Positions 28,108 to 37,469 of a stretch of DNA of 64,000 bases are shown piece after piece. Each line of letters opens with the position of its first letter. Within the stretch, counting starts at the first letter, position 1. The notes under the pieces are model-generated. The model had not been told where the DNA came from and ran no database searches. It was given only the letters and a program-made list of their open reading frames with translations. The position numbers were made by a program, and so were the translations under genes. The DNA is from Brumimicrobium sp. (lineage in GTDB: Bacteria > Bacteroidota > Bacteroidia > Flavobacteriales_D > Crocinitomicaceae): assembly GCA_023957385.1 (NCBI GenBank), contig JAMLGZ010000001.1, positions 62,001 through 126,000 of the forward strand, in the 5' to 3' direction.

Positions 28108-28941
28108 ATGCGGAGGTTTATAGCGTTCTTCCAACGATTTAGAGTATTTATCTTTTTTATACTCTTACAAATCCTCGCACTGACTTCTTATTTTTCTGTA
28201 ATGAATTTTGCGAGAACTAAGTTCTTTAATTCATCTAGCGCTGTAGTAGCTACTATACTAACTTGGGAGCGAAATGTGGTAAAGTTTGTATATCTGGATG
28301 AAGCAAATAAAAAATTACAAGAAGAAAATGCTTCTCTAAAGAAAAAAATTGCTTCTAATTTCATTTCTATTGATTCATCCACTGTCAAAATCAATGATAC
28401 TATTCGAAAATTAAGTTTTCAAGAAATACCAGCCACTGTTATCAACTCTACATATAATTACCCAAATAATTATTTCACTATAGATGCAGGAACAGCTAAA
28501 GGAATTAAAAAGAAAATGGGGGTGGTTTCATCCGATGGTGTAGTAGGAATTGTATATGATGTATCTAAACATTTCTCAGTAGTTAAATCTATACTTACAA
28601 GTAATATAAATATAAGTGCATATATCAACAACTCTGATGCTTATGGCATTATAAAATATGAGAACGGAAATCCACGAAGTGTTCAATTAACGGGTATATC
28701 TAACGATATATTTATCAAAAAAGGTAGTCAAGTTAAAACACGAGGAAGTGCAGGTTATTTCCCAGCTGGAACTCCTATTGGTGTTATTGAAAGTATTACT
28801 CCTATTGAAGGAAAACCTTTATGGAATATAACCGTTCGTTTAAAACAAGATATGCGAAAATTAAGGTATGTTTATGTAATCAAAAATTTACATCAATTGG
28901 AGTTAGATACCATTGAAGAGAAAATAAATGAATTGAAATGA
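28108..28941 (+). CDS. mreC: Rod-shape-determining protein MreC
   Basis: A 277-residue bitopic protein: a short cytoplasmic N-terminus, one transmembrane helix (residues 12-31), a coiled-coil (about 60-82, EANKKLQEENASLKKKI) and the periplasmic beta-barrel MreC domain. The domain has VVSSDGVVGIVYDVSKHFSVVKSIL and GSQVKTRGSAGYFPAGTPIGVIES. It links MreB to the penicillin-binding enzymes. It begins 12 bp after mreB and overlaps mreD by 4 nt. Confidence 0.95.
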   Translation: MRRFIAFFQRFRVFIFFILLQILALTSYFSVMNFARTKFFNSSSAVVATILTWERNVVKFVYLDEANKKLQEENASLKKKIASNFISIDSSTVKINDTIRKLSFQEIPATVINSTYNYPNNYFTIDAGTAKGIKKKMGVVSSDGVVGIVYDVSKHFSVVKSILTSNINISAYINNSDAYGIIKYENGNPRSVQLTGISNDIFIKKGSQVKTRGSAGYFPAGTPIGVIESITPIEGKPLWNITVRLKQDMRKLRYVYVIKNLHQLELDTIEEKINELK

Positions 28942-29450
28942 ATTCCATAATGAAACATAGCATCCGTATGATTTTATTCATACTTGTCCAAGGTTTAATC
29001 TTTGGTCAATTAGATTTTGGCTATGGCATTCATCCTATGGTTTATCCGCTATTTATAATTCTACTTCCTTTTGAAATAAATATCTTCTTATTGATACTCA
29101 TTGCCTTTTTTACCGGTATAGGAGTCGATTTCTTTATGAATACATTTGGTTTACACGCCAGTGCAGCTTTACTTGTAGCTTATTTACGTCCAATTATTTT
29201 TAACTATTTTTCACCAAGAGATGGATATGATTCTTTTAAAGAACCTACAATAAATAGTTTGGGATATGCTTGGTTTTTTAAGGTGGCAGGTATCCTCATA
29301 CTGATTCATCATACTTGGTTTTTTATCTTAGAATATTTTAAAAGTTCATTATGGACAGAAATTATCTTAAACACTTTTCTTAGTTCTGTCGTATCTTTGT
29401 TTTTATTTATCTTAATCCAGATATTCTTTTTTAAGAGATCCAAGATATGA
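28938..29450 (+). CDS. mreD: Rod-shape-determining protein MreD
   Basis: A 170-residue polytopic membrane protein with about five helices, identified mainly by position between mreC and mrdA, size and hydrophobic pattern. The segment GVDFFMNTFGLHASAALLVAYLRP is characteristic of Bacteroidota MreD. The 4-nt overlaps at both ends indicate translational coupling within the mre cluster. Confidence 0.9.
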   Translation: MNSIMKHSIRMILFILVQGLIFGQLDFGYGIHPMVYPLFIILLPFEINIFLLILIAFFTGIGVDFFMNTFGLHASAALLVAYLRPIIFNYFSPRDGYDSFKEPTINSLGYAWFFKVAGILILIHHTWFFILEYFKSSLWTEIILNTFLSSVVSLFLFILIQIFFFKRSKI

Positions 29451-31318
29451 ACCTTGAAAGTAGAAAAATAGTATTTATTCTCCTCTTTGTATTAATGGGA
29501 GTAACCTATTCATTTCGTTTATTCTACATGCAGGTTATGGATAATCAATGGATTGATCGTGCACGTGAGGTAGCTTTAAAAAAATTGGATATCAAACCAC
29601 CACGAGGAATATTTTTTGATAGAAATGGTAAGAAAATTGTTGCTAATAAAACATACTATAATCTAATGTTTATTGAAAATGATATTGAAGATTTAGATAC
29701 TATAGCATTTTCGCAATTAATAGGTTTATCTGTAGATTCTATTCGTCACCAATTCGCATACATTAAAAAAAGTTTGGATAGAAAAACTAAAAGTAAAATC
29801 ACGGGGCAAGACACTATTGTAAATGACTATAGAAATTATCTTCCCTATCCGTTTCTCAAAGAATTGAGTGCAGATGAAATGGCACGCATTGCCATTGATT
29901 TGCCTTATTTTAAAGGTTTTTATGAATATCCCATTAGTATGCGGGATTATACCTATCCGGTAGGTGCCAATATTTTTGGATATTTAAATGAAATTAATGG
30001 GGAAGAATTGAATCAAGATCGACAATTCTACAGTATGGGAGATTTCATAGGTAGAACTGGTTTAGAAAAATACTATGAAAAAACATTACGAGGACAAAAA
30101 GGTACACGACTCATTTTAAAATCTGCCAAAGGAAAAGTTATTAATAATTTTGCAGAAGGTAAACTGGATACTTTTGCGGTTCAGTGTCCTCCTCTTTATC
30201 TTGGATTAGACATCATATTACAAGCCTATGGGGAAAAACTGATGAAAAATAAATTGGGTTCGGTAGTTGCTATTGATCCTAAAACTGGGGAGATATTAGC
30301 CATGGTGAGTTCTCCTAACTACGATCCAAATCTCATGGTAGGTAGTAGAAATATTAAACGTAATTATTCCATTCTATATAAAGATTCTCTTAAACCATTT
30401 TACCCTAGACCCCTAGCTGCAGAATACCCTCCAGGATCTATCTTTAAAACAGTCCAAGCACTGATTGCGCTTCAAGAAGGGGTGATAGACGAGAACTTTA
30501 GTGCGCCTTGTAATAAAGCACTCGTAGGATGTCATAATCATCCAACTGCAACTAGTATTAGTAAAGGTATCCAATATTCTTGTAATCCTTATTTTTATGC
30601 CGTTACTCGAAAAATTTTACAACAAGACAAAGATAAGAGTGTGTTTAAAGATGCCACAATAGGAATGGAAACATGGGTAAAATACGTACATAGTTTTGGT
30701 TTAGGAGTTACGCCTCAAACAGATATTTATGGCATGCGTAAAGGATTGATTCCAGATGTTGAATTTTACAATAAATGGTATGGAGAATACCGATGGGCTT
30801 TTTCTACAATTCGTTCAAATAGTATTGGCCAAGGTGAAATCAAATTAACACCACTTCAAATGGCAAATCTAGCTGCTATCATAGCTAATGAAGGATATTA
30901 TTATGAACCACATTTTGTAAAAAGCATTGGAGATAATGGTCCTTTAGATATTTATAAAGAAAAGAAACATACCATGATAGATCCCTCTCATTTTGGAGTA
31001 ATAAAAGAAGGTATGCGTATGGCTGTAAATGAACCTGGAGGAACAGCAGCGAGAGCAAGAATCCCAGGAATTACTGTAGCTGGTAAAACTGGTACAGCGC
31101 AAAATCCGCATGGAGAAGATCACTCTGTATTCGTAGCATTTGCACCTTTTGAAGATCCAAAAATTGCAATTGCTGTATTTGTAGAAAATGCAGGATTTGG
31201 AGGAACATGGGCTGCACCCATTGCCAGCTTAATGATAGAAAAATATCTGACTGGAAAAATTTCAGATCCTGCTAAAGAAGAACGTATTTTTGAAAAATCA
31301 TTTTACTCTACCAAATGA
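29447..31318 (+). CDS. mrdA: Penicillin-binding protein 2 (rod-complex transpeptidase)
   Basis: The transpeptidase partner of RodA, anchored by an N-terminal helix (residues 7-25). The 623-residue protein has the PBP dimerisation domain followed by the transpeptidase with SxxK (GSIFKT), SxN (SCNP) and KTGTAQNP motifs; GSVVAIDPKTGEILAMVSSPNYDPN is the usual lead-in. Overlap of 4 nt with both mreD and rodA. Confidence 0.96.
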   Translation: MNLESRKIVFILLFVLMGVTYSFRLFYMQVMDNQWIDRAREVALKKLDIKPPRGIFFDRNGKKIVANKTYYNLMFIENDIEDLDTIAFSQLIGLSVDSIRHQFAYIKKSLDRKTKSKITGQDTIVNDYRNYLPYPFLKELSADEMARIAIDLPYFKGFYEYPISMRDYTYPVGANIFGYLNEINGEELNQDRQFYSMGDFIGRTGLEKYYEKTLRGQKGTRLILKSAKGKVINNFAEGKLDTFAVQCPPLYLGLDIILQAYGEKLMKNKLGSVVAIDPKTGEILAMVSSPNYDPNLMVGSRNIKRNYSILYKDSLKPFYPRPLAAEYPPGSIFKTVQALIALQEGVIDENFSAPCNKALVGCHNHPTATSISKGIQYSCNPYFYAVTRKILQQDKDKSVFKDATIGMETWVKYVHSFGLGVTPQTDIYGMRKGLIPDVEFYNKWYGEYRWAFSTIRSNSIGQGEIKLTPLQMANLAAIIANEGYYYEPHFVKSIGDNGPLDIYKEKKHTMIDPSHFGVIKEGMRMAVNEPGGTAARARIPGITVAGKTGTAQNPHGEDHSVFVAFAPFEDPKIAIAVFVENAGFGGTWAAPIASLMIEKYLTGKISDPAKEERIFEKSFYSTK

Positions 31319-32715
31319 TAAAAGACAGAGATAAATCACAAGATTGGGATTGGGTGGTAATTCTTATCATTTCATTGCTTCTTATCATGGGGATTATCAA
31401 TATCTATTCTGCCGCATATAATCCTGAACATCCATTTCTTTTCGATTTAAAAACGCTTTACGGAAAACAAATTATGTGGATAGGAATAGGAGTGTTCTTG
31501 GGTTTTGTAATTGCATTAATAGATGCAAAAAATATTCGTTTGTTGACGCCTGCTGCATACCTTGTAACAATTTGTTTACTAATAGTAGTGTTATTCACAA
31601 AACCTATTAATGGAGCAAGATCATGGTTAGGAGTTGGTTCATTTGGTATCCAGCCTTCAGAGTTTTCAAAAATGACGACGGCTCTTATGCTTGCCTATGT
31701 AATTTCACAAACACGAGGCAAATTTATGTCTAATCGTACTATGTTCGCATCTATCATGGTAATCTTGCTCACTATGATGCTTGTATTAATCCAAAATGAT
31801 ACAGGAACATTCTTAGTGTTTACCGCATTTTTCTTTGTGCTGTATAGGGAGGGAATTACTTTTGACCCCATTATCTTATTTGTATTAAATAAAATGTTTG
31901 GACTTAAACTCAAACAAACTTGGATGGGGGTACACTTTATTCCAGTAGCATTTGTGGTTATTTTATATAGTATTACTATTCTCTTTTTTACAGATTCTTA
32001 TCATACCTATTCTTTTTTACCGGGATACATTGTTCCAGGATGGGCTCTCCTTATCGCATTAATTTCCATTATTGCAATAATCATTTTAGTCATGAATCAA
32101 CTCCTTTTTTCACAAAGAATCCGTAAAAAAATGAGAAATCTTGTGCTTCTTATTTATGTTTTAGCAATTGGATTTATTGGGGCTGTTTCTTACGTATATA
32201 TTGATGTATTGCAATCTCATCAAGTAGATAGAATAGACCTTTGGTTAGGAAAAATACAAGATCAAGATGGAAAAGACTACAACCGAAATAGAGCATTAGC
32301 AGCAGTAGGCTCTGGAAAGTTTTCGGGAGTGGGATATCAAGAAGCGATTTTATCTAGTCCTAAAAGTAAACACGTTCCTGAAAGTGAAACTGACTTTATT
32401 TTTTCTGTTTTTGCTGAAGAATGGGGGTTTTTAGGTTCATTTGTTTTAGTTGTTTTGTTTACTATACTGCTTGTTCGAATTATCATTATAGCAGAACGAC
32501 AGCGGGATAAATTCGCCCGAGTCTATGCCAACTCGGTCGCCATGATACTATTCTATCACTTCTTTATCAATATAGGAATGAATATAGGAATTGTTCCTGT
32601 TATTGGAATTCCATTACCTTTCTTTAGTTATGGGGGATCTTCAATGATGTCGTTCTTAATTATGATTTTTATTCTACTTAAACTGGATAGTCAACGAAAA
32701 GAAATTCTTGCTTAA
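31315..32715 (+). CDS. rodA: Peptidoglycan glycosyltransferase RodA
   Basis: A SEDS-family polymerase that extends glycan strands with PBP2. The 466-residue polytopic protein has the SEDS signatures NGARSWLGVGSFGIQPSEFSKM, the catalytic-loop ESETDFIFSVFAEEWGFLG, and GIPLPFFSYGGSSMM. It is longer than Escherichia coli RodA by an insertion of about 80-90 residues around 190-280, which includes two extra hydrophobic segments. The stop overlaps the next start by one base (TAATG). Confidence 0.96.
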   Translation: MIKDRDKSQDWDWVVILIISLLLIMGIINIYSAAYNPEHPFLFDLKTLYGKQIMWIGIGVFLGFVIALIDAKNIRLLTPAAYLVTICLLIVVLFTKPINGARSWLGVGSFGIQPSEFSKMTTALMLAYVISQTRGKFMSNRTMFASIMVILLTMMLVLIQNDTGTFLVFTAFFFVLYREGITFDPIILFVLNKMFGLKLKQTWMGVHFIPVAFVVILYSITILFFTDSYHTYSFLPGYIVPGWALLIALISIIAIIILVMNQLLFSQRIRKKMRNLVLLIYVLAIGFIGAVSYVYIDVLQSHQVDRIDLWLGKIQDQDGKDYNRNRALAAVGSGKFSGVGYQEAILSSPKSKHVPESETDFIFSVFAEEWGFLGSFVLVVLFTILLVRIIIIAERQRDKFARVYANSVAMILFYHFFINIGMNIGIVPVIGIPLPFFSYGGSSMMSFLIMIFILLKLDSQRKEILA

Positions 32716-33572
32716 TGAAAGAACGATTTACTTCTTTAACTCCGACTGCTCAGTTTATCACTTTTCTGCTTTTTGCATCAGTATGTTTTTTAGTGTGCAC
32801 TTCACTCATAAGTTTAATACTCTATAATGGCAATAGAGATGTTTCTTTATTTCATTTAGAAGCTGCTAATTCATATCCTGTTGAGTTTATGTTAGCTAAT
32901 TTTCTACCCTTTCAATTAGGGTTTCTATTTATTCCGGGATATTTGTACTATACTTTTACCAAAAACGCAGACGATATACTTCTTCCTAGTTCACAAAGAA
33001 GTAGTATATGGGCTACTTTACTATTTTTAAGTATATTTCTCCTTTTACCCTTCCTTACTCAGGTTAATATTGAGATAGTGAGATATACTGGATACATTGA
33101 GCAATTAATGCAGCAAAAGATTGAGTCTGATACACTCATTCAAGAACTCGTCGGTAAACCTAATTCTCTCTCTTTTTATGTTGCTATACTCATCGTTGGA
33201 GTGCTTACAGGGTTTGCAGAAGAGCTTGTATTTAGACGTTTTTTGTTTCATCATCTTTTAAAATATTCACATAACTTATGGTTAAGTATCATGGTAAGTG
33301 CGTTATCATTTGCATTACTTCATTTTAACTTAATCCAGTTGATTCCTCTAATTAGTTTTGGGATTGTATTTGCATTGATGTATTATATTTCAGGAAGTAT
33401 TTGGTTGGGAGTATTTTTCCATATAGCAAATAATTCACTAAACCTATTTTGGCTATCAAACGATTCTGTCCCTTATTGGATTGATGAAGTGAATTGGCTT
33501 ATAAACAGTATAGGAATCTTACTACTAATTGGATGGATTATTAAGTATAGAAAAAAATTAAGAATAAACTAA
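32715..33572 (+). CDS. CPBP-family intramembrane metalloprotease
   Basis: A 285-residue protein with about eight hydrophobic helices and the CPBP (CAAX protease / bacteriocin-processing) motifs: EELVFRRFLFHHLL (about 171-184), a second His in FALLHFNL, and FHIANNSLN. These place the Glu/His residues of a Rce1-like intramembrane metalloprotease. The substrate is unknown. The ATG overlaps the rodA stop (TAATG), so it is probably translated from the rod-shape mRNA. That raises the possibility of a role in envelope maintenance. Confidence 0.88.
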   Translation: MKERFTSLTPTAQFITFLLFASVCFLVCTSLISLILYNGNRDVSLFHLEAANSYPVEFMLANFLPFQLGFLFIPGYLYYTFTKNADDILLPSSQRSSIWATLLFLSIFLLLPFLTQVNIEIVRYTGYIEQLMQQKIESDTLIQELVGKPNSLSFYVAILIVGVLTGFAEELVFRRFLFHHLLKYSHNLWLSIMVSALSFALLHFNLIQLIPLISFGIVFALMYYISGSIWLGVFFHIANNSLNLFWLSNDSVPYWIDEVNWLINSIGILLLIGWIIKYRKKLRIN

Positions 33573-34891
33573 TCCTTCTTTTTCCAAAAGAAAATCTTCT
33601 GATAATAGTTGTCAAAAAATTCATAGTATTTAATAAAATACACGAATAGTGTCATAAATAACATAGCTCCTATTACAGAACCCCAAGGGTGTAATTTACT
33701 AGATAAAAAGTCACTTAATCCAAAACCAAAAATTCCTCCGTATAAAATAATAACGTGAATAATATAAATAGATAATGTCTTCTGACCCATCTTTAAAAAT
33801 AATTCAAAATTCCAAGGTATTAATTTAGCTAGCGTATAAACAAGTGCAATAAACAACAGCAAATTACCAAAAGCATATAAGGTCAATGTAGAAAAAATAT
33901 GATATTGACTTCCAGTTAAATAACTATATGCTATAATAGAGAGTCCCAAAATAGCACTAGTAATAGGAATTACCCATGTTTGAAATACAACAAGTTTTGT
34001 AGAAAAAATATGTTTGAAATAAGGCTTATAAATACCGATAAAAATAATCAATGAAAAAGCTAAAAATACCTGTCCTAACCGAGCAAAAAGATATCCCATG
34101 TGAGCAAATGGCTTTAAGCCTAAAAACATAAAATACGGTTGTATCATCTTTAAAAGAACACCTGGAAATATATTTAAAATAAGTCCCGTCAGGAATAGAA
34201 TCAGCACATATCTATTAGTATATACTTTAGCTGCATGTACGCTTAAATATGCTCCCATCATACCACCAAAAGCTACAAATCCCACCCATGGGAAGAGGGC
34301 AAAGATAGATTTGAAGGGTCTGTCATCTGATGCTACCACCAAAATATTCTCTATAATGGGATGTACCCCCGAAAAGTCAAGTGAATAAATTGTAGGACGC
34401 AGAATGAATCCTAAAAAACCAACAATTCCTAACCATAAAGATAAAGGAATAAAACGCACCAAACTTTGGATACCACTAAAAACAATAATGATAATCAGTG
34501 ATAAACCAATGCATTGAAGTACATGAAAAATAAATAAATACCCTGAAAAATATCCTTGTAATAAATAATATAAATTCACTTGTAAAAAATATCCCCAAAA
34601 TAAAAGCTGAACACCACGTTTTAAACCTTTTCTTACACGCTCATTATGAAAGAAAGGCTTATTTTTTCGCACTAAAAGATAAGTAAAAACTAACCCTGAA
34701 ACCGTAAAGAATAAGGGAGCCGTGAATCCTCGGGTAAATTTCCAAATACTGTAAATAAAATAATCATCACTTCGAAATTTATCTTGCAAAGACATCACAA
34801 TAAAATGTCCTTCCAGCATCATTAAAATAGCAATAGATCTGGCTATATCAATAAAAGCTAAACGTTGCTCTTTCTTAGGTTCTTGCTCCAT
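33569..34891 (-). CDS. Heparan-alpha-glucosaminide N-acetyltransferase-like membrane protein
   Basis: A polytopic protein of about 440 residues with ten or more hydrophobic helices. The N-terminal RLAFIDIARSIAILMMLEGHFIV contains the conserved His found in the HGSNAT/DUF1624 and acyltransferase-3 superfamily. FTAPLFFTVSGLVFTYLLVRK follows. Such proteins transfer acyl groups across the membrane to sugars; the acceptor here is unknown. I use the ATG at 34891 (MEQEPKKEQRL); an upstream in-frame ATG adds ten hydrophobic residues of doubtful value. Its stop overlaps the convergent CPBP stop by 4 nt. Confidence 0.8.
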   Translation of the reverse strand: MEQEPKKEQRLAFIDIARSIAILMMLEGHFIVMSLQDKFRSDDYFIYSIWKFTRGFTAPLFFTVSGLVFTYLLVRKNKPFFHNERVRKGLKRGVQLLFWGYFLQVNLYYLLQGYFSGYLFIFHVLQCIGLSLIIIIVFSGIQSLVRFIPLSLWLGIVGFLGFILRPTIYSLDFSGVHPIIENILVVASDDRPFKSIFALFPWVGFVAFGGMMGAYLSVHAAKVYTNRYVLILFLTGLILNIFPGVLLKMIQPYFMFLGLKPFAHMGYLFARLGQVFLAFSLIIFIGIYKPYFKHIFSTKLVVFQTWVIPITSAILGLSIIAYSYLTGSQYHIFSTLTLYAFGNLLLFIALVYTLAKLIPWNFELFLKMGQKTLSIYIIHVIILYGGIFGFGLSDFLSSKLHPWGSVIGAMLFMTLFVYFIKYYEFFDNYYQKIFFWKKKD

Positions 34892-35022
34892 GTGGATAAT
34901 TATGGATGCAAAGATAATCAAATTGACAATGTGAAGTAAGTCTGCTTAAAATTTGAAAAAAATCCTTCTTCACACGAAAATCATTGATTATTTCGTTATC
35001 TTCAACAGTCAATTCAAAGAAG

Positions 35023-36579
35023 ATGAGTTTATACTCCAACAAACGAAGATCAAAATTAGTCTTACTAACCCTTGCTATCATCTTGGTTGGATTGTCTTTG
35101 TGGGCTTCTAATCGTATTGTAGAGAAGGTAGCTCAACGGGAAAGAGAGCGTGTAACCCAGTGGGGAGATGCCATTAAAAAACGTGCCGAATTGGTATTAC
35201 TTACCAACAATTCTTTTAATGAATTAAGAAGCAAAGAATTAGCTGAAATGGAATTATGGATAGATGCTACCAAAGAAATTTCTCAGAATACTTCTCTTGA
35301 TTCTTATAGATCTTACGATCTACCACTTAAAATAATCAATCGAAATAAAGATATTCCAGTAATTGTGTTAACACAAGATAGTACTGTTTCTACCTATATT
35401 AATTTGAATTTTGATGTAGCACATTTCAAGCTTCTTCATCCTGAGATTGATTCAATAAAAGCGGAGCAATTATTTAAAGATTCCTTGGTTAAACTAGCCC
35501 ATTCGTGGGGAAACGCATATACCTCTTTTACTATTGAGGTATATACCAACATGTACATGTCTTTCTTCTATACTGATTCTCGCCAGATTTCTCGTTTAGA
35601 AGAGGAAAGGGATTCACTAATTCATGCGTTTAATGCAGAGTTAATTGACAACCCTGAATTAGTTCCTGTAGTATTAACCAATAGCAACAAAAACAAAGTT
35701 GTAGCGTCTAATTTACTTAAACAGGAAGTAGATAGTATTACTTTAGCAACCACACTTACTACTCTCTCTAAAGAAAATCAACCTATAGAAATTCAAATAG
35801 GAGAACATGAGGTGAATTTTTTATACTATGCAAATAGCCCTGAATTAGTACAACTCCAATACTTTCCATATATACAGTTTGCGTTGATTGGTCTTTTTAT
35901 TTTGATTGGATATATTATTTTTAGCACTTTTCGCAAAGCTGAACAAAATAAAGTATGGGCGGGAATGGCTAAAGAAACCGCTCATCAATTAGGAACACCT
36001 ATATCATCCCTTATGGCATGGGTTCAATTGTTAGAATCAAAGCCAGAAACACAAGAAATTGCTAAAGAAATGGATAAGGATATTCATCGATTATCACATG
36101 TAACCAACCGTTTCTCAAAAATTGGAGCAGAGACTGAACTGGAAGATGCAGATATCATACACACTATTCAAGAGTTTTTAGAATATTTTGGAACACGTGT
36201 TCCCAAAAAAGTGACAGTAAACTTTCATTCAGATGAAAAAGAATTAGTAATCCCTCACAATCCACCTCTTTTTGAATGGGTGATAGAGAATATTTGTAAA
36301 AATGCTGTAGATGCTATGGAGGGAGAAGGAAAAATCTCTATCAAGATGATACGTAACATCAATCAGATTTATATTGATATTTCCGATACCGGGAAGGGAA
36401 TGACAAGCGCCCAAGCTCGGAGCGTTTTCGAACCTGGGTTTACTACTAAAAAACGAGGATGGGGACTCGGATTATCATTAGCCAAACGAATCATTGAAGA
36501 AAATCACAAAGGACGACTTAAAGTACTTCATTCAGAAGTAGGAAAAGGGACTACCTTTCGTATTACTCTGACTTTGTAA
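35023..36579 (+). CDS. Membrane-bound sensor histidine kinase (orphan)
   Basis: A kinase of about 518 residues. Two transmembrane helices (near residues 13-31 and 283-301) bracket a 250-residue extracytoplasmic sensor region. The cytoplasmic part has the HisKA box KETAHQLGTPISSLMAW with the phosphoacceptor His. The ATPase domain has the N box (ENICKNAVDAM), G1 (DTGKGM), F box (VFEPGFTTKKRG) and G2 (GLGLSLAKRII). No response regulator gene is adjacent, so its partner is unknown. The start MSLYSNKRRSK was chosen because it precedes the first helix directly. Confidence 0.93.
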   Translation: MSLYSNKRRSKLVLLTLAIILVGLSLWASNRIVEKVAQRERERVTQWGDAIKKRAELVLLTNNSFNELRSKELAEMELWIDATKEISQNTSLDSYRSYDLPLKIINRNKDIPVIVLTQDSTVSTYINLNFDVAHFKLLHPEIDSIKAEQLFKDSLVKLAHSWGNAYTSFTIEVYTNMYMSFFYTDSRQISRLEEERDSLIHAFNAELIDNPELVPVVLTNSNKNKVVASNLLKQEVDSITLATTLTTLSKENQPIEIQIGEHEVNFLYYANSPELVQLQYFPYIQFALIGLFILIGYIIFSTFRKAEQNKVWAGMAKETAHQLGTPISSLMAWVQLLESKPETQEIAKEMDKDIHRLSHVTNRFSKIGAETELEDADIIHTIQEFLEYFGTRVPKKVTVNFHSDEKELVIPHNPPLFEWVIENICKNAVDAMEGEGKISIKMIRNINQIYIDISDTGKGMTSAQARSVFEPGFTTKKRGWGLGLSLAKRIIEENHKGRLKVLHSEVGKGTTFRITLTL

Positions 36580-36620
36580 AAAATTCGAATGGCACAATTT
36601 TAGACAAGGATTCTTAAATT

Positions 36621-37352
36621 ATGCGTATGAAAATCTTATTTTTTATATCATGTGTACTAATCTTCTCTCCTGTTTTTACGCAATTAGAAACTAAAATTAT
36701 ACAAGGGAAATATGGTGACTCTACCTTAACTTTTCACGAAAATCACCAAATTTCTACCATAGATTTTCATATAACTGACCGCTTAAGTAAAACCATTGTT
36801 TATAATTCTAATGGGAAAGAACTTTTTCAAGGTGAACATGGATATCAATATGGGAGTCATGGGTTGGATATAAAGTTTTATCCAAATGGTCAGGTAGCGT
36901 CTATTCGAAAAACGTTTCAACCAGATGGAGGAATACAATATGATGATCACGCCTACTTCTATGATGAAGATGGTACCTTTATTCGGGAAGAAGATTATTC
37001 TCTCCCAACACAACTTATAACGCAGCCAACACCTACAACATATCAGCAAGAAATTATACGTGAAACATCTACACCTCCCAAAATGGATTCCATTAAACTA
37101 TTTATCAAAAACACTACACAACATAAAATAAAACTCTTAGTTCGTTCTAAAACAACTCAGTATGATTGGATAGTGAAAATTAAAAAAAATCAAACTTCAT
37201 TCATTGGTTCCTATCTGGATTATAGTAATCAACTTCCTCCCGATAATTATTATGAAGTTATTATCTTACCAAAAAAGAAAAAACAATTTTCTATATTAAA
37301 ACAAACTTCATTAGATAGTAGCGTAGAGAAATATTGGGTGATTTTATTATAG
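36621..37352 (+). CDS. Exported protein, function unknown, MORN-like repeats
   Basis: A 243-residue protein with a signal peptide (MKILFFISCVLIFSPVFTQ; the second ATG at 36627 is equally likely as start). Residues about 60-115 contain loosely repeated motifs of the YNSNGKELFQGE and FYPNGQVASIRKTF kind, resembling the MORN variant found in YwqK-type proteins. A separate beta-rich C-terminal domain follows a Thr/Pro-rich linker (about 125-155). It lies 41 bp after the histidine kinase and may be cotranscribed. Confidence 0.6.
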   Translation: MRMKILFFISCVLIFSPVFTQLETKIIQGKYGDSTLTFHENHQISTIDFHITDRLSKTIVYNSNGKELFQGEHGYQYGSHGLDIKFYPNGQVASIRKTFQPDGGIQYDDHAYFYDEDGTFIREEDYSLPTQLITQPTPTTYQQEIIRETSTPPKMDSIKLFIKNTTQHKIKLLVRSKTTQYDWIVKIKKNQTSFIGSYLDYSNQLPPDNYYEVIILPKKKKQFSILKQTSLDSSVEKYWVILL

Positions 37353-37457
37353 CTTTCACCCTTATTAACTGGGTAAATCAGTTATTTTCGCTCAAACTTT
37401 TTTACAAAGATTCAACCCTCTTATTGACAGAAAAACAATATTCTCTGAGGTATTTAT

Positions 37458-37465
37458 TACCTTTG
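37458..37465 (+). promoter_or_regulatory. -7 promoter element 4 nt from the hemW start
   Basis: TACCTTTG matches TANNTTTG exactly and its final G is 4 nt before the hemW ATG at 37470. With the usual distance to the transcription start, the mRNA would begin at or next to the start codon. Confidence 0.55.
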
Positions 37466-37469
37466 GAAA

